Positions 60,413-64,000 of a DNA stretch of 64,000 nucleotides are shown piece by piece. Within the stretch, counting starts at the first letter, position 1; each line of letters opens with the position of its first letter. The notes below the pieces were generated by a model, which searched no databases, was not told the DNA's origin, and saw nothing but the letters and a program-made list of their open reading frames with translations. Origin of the DNA: Tritrichomonas foetus (lineage: Eukaryota; Parabasalia; Tritrichomonadida; Tritrichomonadidae); the NCBI GenBank assembly GCA_001839685.1, contig MLAK01000574.1, positions 1 to 64,000 of the forward strand, in the 5' to 3' direction. Both the position numbers and the translations under genes were made by a program.

Positions 60413-61582
60413 GATAAATTATCAAAACAAGAATATCGAATGCAATTTTGACAAATAACTTTTTGATTGGCACCTCATCAGAAAAAATGTGAATAAAAAA
60501 AAACAATTTACACAGATTATTCGGCATATACAGTCTAAAAATGCAAAAATCATTAATAAAAATCTTCGTAAAATCCTAAATTTCATTGTAAAACTCACAA
60601 AATGGAAAAAAAAAAAAAAAAAAAAAAAAACATTCGTGCTTCAATCACAAGAAAATGATATTAATAGAATATCACTGTCTTCACAAGAAGAAAACTTCTT
60701 CATGATATCAATATTAATCTATAATGGAAACTATAAAATGTTCAATAATTTGTATTTTTTTTCTACCGAAATCGAATTCTATGACAAAAAAGATTGAGAC
60801 TTCATGATATCAAACTTTCACAATCCCCCTCAAAATCAAAACATATACAGTAAAAGTAATCATTGAAAACGAATATAAAACATTCATTTGCTTTAATTTA
60901 CCAAATTTTTTGAGCGCAGTAAGGATCAAATAATTGCATAAAGTATTATCACCATGCATGAATAATACATATTAATTATGAAGGAGAGATGCTATGTTTT
61001 CTTTTTGACGCTATAATACATTTTTAAAAGGATGAAGAAAAAAAATAATTCACAAATGAGTTCGGTTTACCCTCAACAAAGACCCAGTATTGCATTCCTC
61101 TAAAAAGGAAAAAAGAACAATGACTTCATTATATGTTAAATTCATAATTGTGAAAATGTGAAGCTTGGTTAGAAAATTTTACATGATTGATAGCAATACC
61201 AAAGTATATCAAACAATAGTCAAATAGAATATTTTGTTGTTTATTTGGAAAATTGTTTATAAAATTTGTGATTGTTGCAATCATTAAAAACCGAAAACAT
61301 CAAATAGTTGTTTGTATATTTTTATCTAAAGCTTTCTAAAGCTGGCAAGGATAGAATTCAGGTAATATCAGGTTATTTACTGTTAACGAAAACACCACTA
61401 AAAGTTTGATCATTTAATTTAACATTCAACAAAACATTAAAATAGTGGTAAGCTCGCTTTCTAGTCATTGCCAGCCACAGGATAATCAGACGAATAAATT
61501 TTGGTTTAAATTTAAAGATTTATCATAACAGAAAAGTATAAAAAAAAAGTTATGAAAATATATAAAAAGAAAATTGATCTGT
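60413..61582. other. intergenic region, 1.17 kb
   Basis: This is the longest stretch without a gene. It has an A25 tract (60606-60630) and an open frame through it that is an artefact of the tract. It is AT-rich throughout. No tRNA cloverleaf, snRNA-like element or repeated array is seen. Confidence 0.4.
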
Positions 61583-62206
61583 TTAATCCATACGTGTTTT
61601 AATTTCTTTGGTAATGATACATTCTGGTGTGATAATGTGAACAATTCCTCCCCATCCGCTCAAACCGTCTCGCTCGACTGCTGCAATCAGACATTGCGAA
61701 ATTACTTCGAAAAGTTCGTCTGGATTGAGTCCTGGGCGCCACATACTCTCGCATATACCGAAGAGAGACTCCTCTGAAGTTCCTGCGACTGCGAAATCTT
61801 TCGGCTGCGTGAATGCGCCGATCGAATCTGATGTGGCTAAAAATGGCTCGTTTGTAGTTGGATCGAGACCAGCGATGACAGGCGATACGAAGTATGGACC
61901 GAAGCGATGTTCGTAGAGAAGCGATCTGACAAGATTCATAAATCTCAATGGTTCGAGTTGTCTCTCTTCACGAAGCTCGAGGAGATTCACATCGTAGCGT
62001 AATTTTTCATGTACTGTGTCAATGTCTGTGGCCAGACCGCCCATTCCGATGTGGACATAATCGTTGATTTGGAAAATCTTTTGGAAATTTGTCGAAACTG
62101 TTTGCATTTGGGCACTGAGACGACGATCGGCAGCAATGGCTACACAATGGTCGCCTGCCATAGCAAGGACTGATGATCCGTTCTGAGTGTCGATTCCGCC
62201 TGACAT
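61583..62206 (-). CDS. 20S proteasome beta-3 subunit
   Basis: This 207-residue protein matches PSMB3/PUP3, a structural beta subunit of the 20S core. It has the beta3-specific layout: GSSVLAMAGDHCVAIAADRRL, TNFQKIFQINDYVHIGMGGLATDIDTV, LREERQLEPLRFMNLVRSLLYEHRFGPYFVSPVIAGLD, FAVAGTSEESLFGICESMW and the C-terminal IKTRMD. There is no Thr-1 after a cleaved propeptide, as expected for this non-catalytic subunit. A TTTCAG element about 30 bp before the ATG and a TTTAACTTGGTC box further upstream (62267-62284) could form the promoter. Codon usage is relatively GC-rich, as expected for a highly expressed gene. Confidence 0.96.
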   Translation of the reverse strand: MSGGIDTQNGSSVLAMAGDHCVAIAADRRLSAQMQTVSTNFQKIFQINDYVHIGMGGLATDIDTVHEKLRYDVNLLELREERQLEPLRFMNLVRSLLYEHRFGPYFVSPVIAGLDPTTNEPFLATSDSIGAFTQPKDFAVAGTSEESLFGICESMWRPGLNPDELFEVISQCLIAAVERDGLSGWGGIVHIITPECIITKEIKTRMD

Positions 62207-62500
62207 TAAATTTTAATATTATAAATCTGAAAAGCGGAATTTGACAAACTTTGTTCGACCCATTATATATTTAACTTGGTCGGACAGCTTTAGGCCTCTA
62301 AATTTAGAACTAGTTTAATTGAGATGATCACTTCATGGACTTCTTCTTTTTATAAATTCAAATAATCGAGCTTATGCCACAACAAAATCTTGATGCAACA
62401 CTTATCGATCAGTGATATGGATTGAATAGTTTACATAGTATTTCATTTAGTATTTCAGTATAGAAAAAGTTGACTTGATGAAGTGACAATATTCAATTTC
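62207..62500. other. upstream region of proteasome gene
   Basis: This stretch contains ATATTTAACTTGGTCGGA (62267-62284) 61-78 bp before the proteasome start, a member of the recurrent box class. It has no coding content. Confidence 0.35.
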
Positions 62501-62779
62501 ACTTCACAGGTAACAATCTGATGTAGCGAAACTGCATGTGGAGCCATCTAAAGCTTCACAAATCGCTAAAAGCTACTTTTGTATGATAATCTTCAGGAAT
62601 TGCCTCCAATCGTTGAAACAGAATTCAATAGACATTGGCCAAACCAACGAAATTTCAAATCCTATTTTAAAAAATTAATTTGATTTTCTATGTGTATAGA
62701 ATAGTATATGTAGAGAAAATAATAACAATAATCAAAAAGAATATTAACCCGTTAATTTATATAATAGCCAATTCCACAT

Positions 62780-63290
62780 CATGTTGTAATTCATTCATAT
62801 CAACACCACTGGAATAAATTTATTTCAAATTGTCGTAAAATAGTCTGACAATTCCCTGAAAAGAAAATCTCTTATTGGGATCACGATCTCAACAACTTTC
62901 GATCAAATCCTTAAAAAATGGTGTAAATTTAATCGATTGCAACTTGATCATATTCTTTTTTCAAAATGACATGGAGTGAACCGTTTGGCATTAAATGAGT
63001 AAGAATAAAATTTTTCAATTACTTCAACTTGTTATGTTTTGTCTAATACTAAAAGTGGAAGAATAGCAATATGATTTAATTGATTTTGAAATATAATTTC
63101 GCTCATAAAATTGGAGGGGAAATTTCGATATCATTAAATTTGTCCTTTTATGATTTTAACTGCAGCTTCTGTTTTTATTTCAGCTGGTTCCTGACTCCAA
63201 ACTTTAATATGATATCTTGCATAACCATCATCAAATTCTCTGCTATAGGACACCATTACGATCATATTGTATATTTTCATAAGTAAGATG
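62780..63290 (-). pseudogene. TKL protein-kinase relic, deleted and frameshifted
   Basis: Minus-strand reading in changing frames gives clear kinase fragments. FDDGYARYHIKVW ... AAVKIIKG corresponds to the lobe with the ATP-binding Lys. SEIIFQNQLNHIAILPLL is the helix-C/strand-4 region. LTHLMPNGSLHVILKKEYDQ is the hinge and next helix as in TKL kinases. Then, with the whole catalytic core missing, comes FDRKLLRS..., in the next frame LIESC-stop-DRDPNKRFSFQGIV, the CW(D)..P..RP.F motif with its Trp codon changed to TGA. Several stops and shifts are present. It is therefore a dead copy of the trichomonad TKL family, probably related to genes such as the one at 13959-15977. Confidence 0.65.
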
Positions 63291-63337
63291 CTTCCTTGAT
63301 AGAATAGAATTTTTGTATCAATAACTGTTTAATATGC

Positions 63338-64000
63338 TTATCGCATTGTGTTTTGACGATATAGAAGAGCTTGATATAATGTTGGATATCTGAGATTTAG
63401 TCTTGAACTTGCTGCACCATATAGAATGTAGAGTGCATCTGCCATTCCATTCATTGAAACTATTAGAGATCGTAGAATAAAATGTGACATTGCCCATGAG
63501 AAAACTGAAGCTATGACAATTACATCAGTATCTTCCACTAATGCTGAACTAATATAAAAACCAGTTGCGCATCCACCAAATGAAAGTGCCCAAGTTATTA
63601 AATATCCAGCAGAATAAATTGTGGATTTATATTGTAATTTGCCTACATATGTTTGTCTTTGTAAATCATTGTATCTTTTACTTCCTTCTGAAAATGTTGT
63701 TCCACAAGAACTACAAAATACAAGTCCAAGTTCACTAAAGTTTTGACAATGTAAGCCAAATGATGGTGGAAATGATCGTATTGTCCATAACATTGGTGAT
63801 AATAGACTAGCTTGTGCAATTGATCCAAATGAATAAGTGAATGCATACTTGAAAAAAAGAAAAATTGGATAGTGCGGCATTTGTGCTGTGCCTCCATAGA
63901 AAAAATGCACAATTGTAAGACCACTAAAAACATAGTCACAGATATAAACAAGAAAATTAATAATCCAAAAATAAGAAAAAGCGAGGTAAATATGATACCA
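63338..64000 (-). CDS. choline-transporter-like (CTL/SLC44) protein, 5' end outside the window
   Basis: The frame is open from the window edge to the stop at 63338, giving about 220 C-terminal residues; no ATG lies in the visible part, so the start lies beyond 64000. Hydrophobic helices alternate with short loops. Motifs fit the plasma-membrane choline transporter-like family: FWIINFLVYICDYVFSGLTIVHFFYGG, the FKYAFTYSFGSIAQASLL segment (family: ..H.GS+AFG+L+), CQNFSELGLVFCSSCGTTF, a loop of small residues, VFSWAMSHFILRSLIVSMNGMADALYILYG. CTL proteins move choline or related compounds across membranes. The C-terminus is short and polar (YRQNTMR). No sequence feature limits the substrate. Confidence 0.8.
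   Translation of the reverse strand, partial: WYHIYLAFSYFWIINFLVYICDYVFSGLTIVHFFYGGTAQMPHYPIFLFFKYAFTYSFGSIAQASLLSPMLWTIRSFPPSFGLHCQNFSELGLVFCSSCGTTFSEGSKRYNDLQRQTYVGKLQYKSTIYSAGYLITWALSFGGCATGFYISSALVEDTDVIVIASVFSWAMSHFILRSLIVSMNGMADALYILYGAASSRLNLRYPTLYQALLYRQNTMR

Noticed and set aside
60489..60797. 102-codon open frame with a poly-Lys centre
   Set aside because: It is open because of the A25 tract at 60606-60630, has a non-ATG start and shows no protein-like sequence.

Overview
The window looks like a nuclear contig of a parabasalid protist, most likely Tritrichomonas or a close relative of Trichomonas. It is strongly AT-rich. About 26 genes, up to roughly 6.6 kb long, lie on both strands and none shows a recognisable spliceosomal intron. 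Short upstream regions often carry a TCA(C/T)(A/T) initiator-like element a few bases before the ATG. The gene content also fits: a TKL kinase fused to Sel1 repeats, a BTB/BACK-like protein with a discoidin domain, a DD34D mariner, two Furry-like giants, and flavoenzymes of bacterial type. The species is inferred, not proven.

Layout. 0.3-6.9 kb: a TOR-family kinase with a frame break near its N-terminus and an altered kinase core. 7.2-8.4 kb: an Old Yellow Enzyme-type oxidoreductase. 9.3-10.5 kb: a CAMK-like kinase. 10.9 kb: a tRNA with a probable intron, ending in a T30 terminator. 11.4-13.6 kb: a coiled-coil protein, followed by an 8 x 18 bp minisatellite. 14-16 kb: a TKL/Sel1 protein lacking the catalytic Asp. 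16.4-20 kb: a Tubby-like protein, simple repeats, a small helical protein, a decayed gene relic and an LRR protein. 20.5-31.2 kb: a Wntless/TMEM181-like membrane protein, a small ubiquitin-like candidate, a Furry-like giant, a Fringe-type glycosyltransferase with a frame break, and GOT1. 31.8-41 kb: a SNF2-like protein without its ATPase motifs, a second Furry-like giant, a small basic protein and a CDC14-like protein with Ser in place of the catalytic Cys. 41.8-44.4 kb: a tail-anchored coiled-coil protein and a multi-pass membrane protein. 45-46.3 kb: a complete mariner transposon. 46.5-52.6 kb: a DP-type transcription factor, a sirtuin, a PDI-like protein, an E2/UEV-like protein and a flavodoxin-fold quinone reductase. 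53.2-60.4 kb: an LRR/coiled-coil protein with a frame break near its end, a low-complexity AT-hook protein and the BTB/BACK-like discoidin protein. 61.6-64 kb: proteasome beta-3, a TKL kinase relic, and the 3' part of a choline-transporter-like gene running off the edge.

The genes mix signalling (TOR, CAMK, TKL, CDC14-like), polarity and morphogenesis (Furry-like), secretion (GOT1, PDI-like, glycosyltransferase, Wntless-like), chromatin and cell cycle (sirtuin, DP, SNF2-like) and redox functions; there is no operon logic. Three threads cut across them. First, several proteins keep a fold but have lost or changed catalytic residues. Second, three genes carry frame breaks next to 6-base homopolymers, which may be assembly errors. 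Third, a recurrent TTTAAwTGGTCATwTAAA-like box lies upstream of many of the starts and may be a core promoter element.
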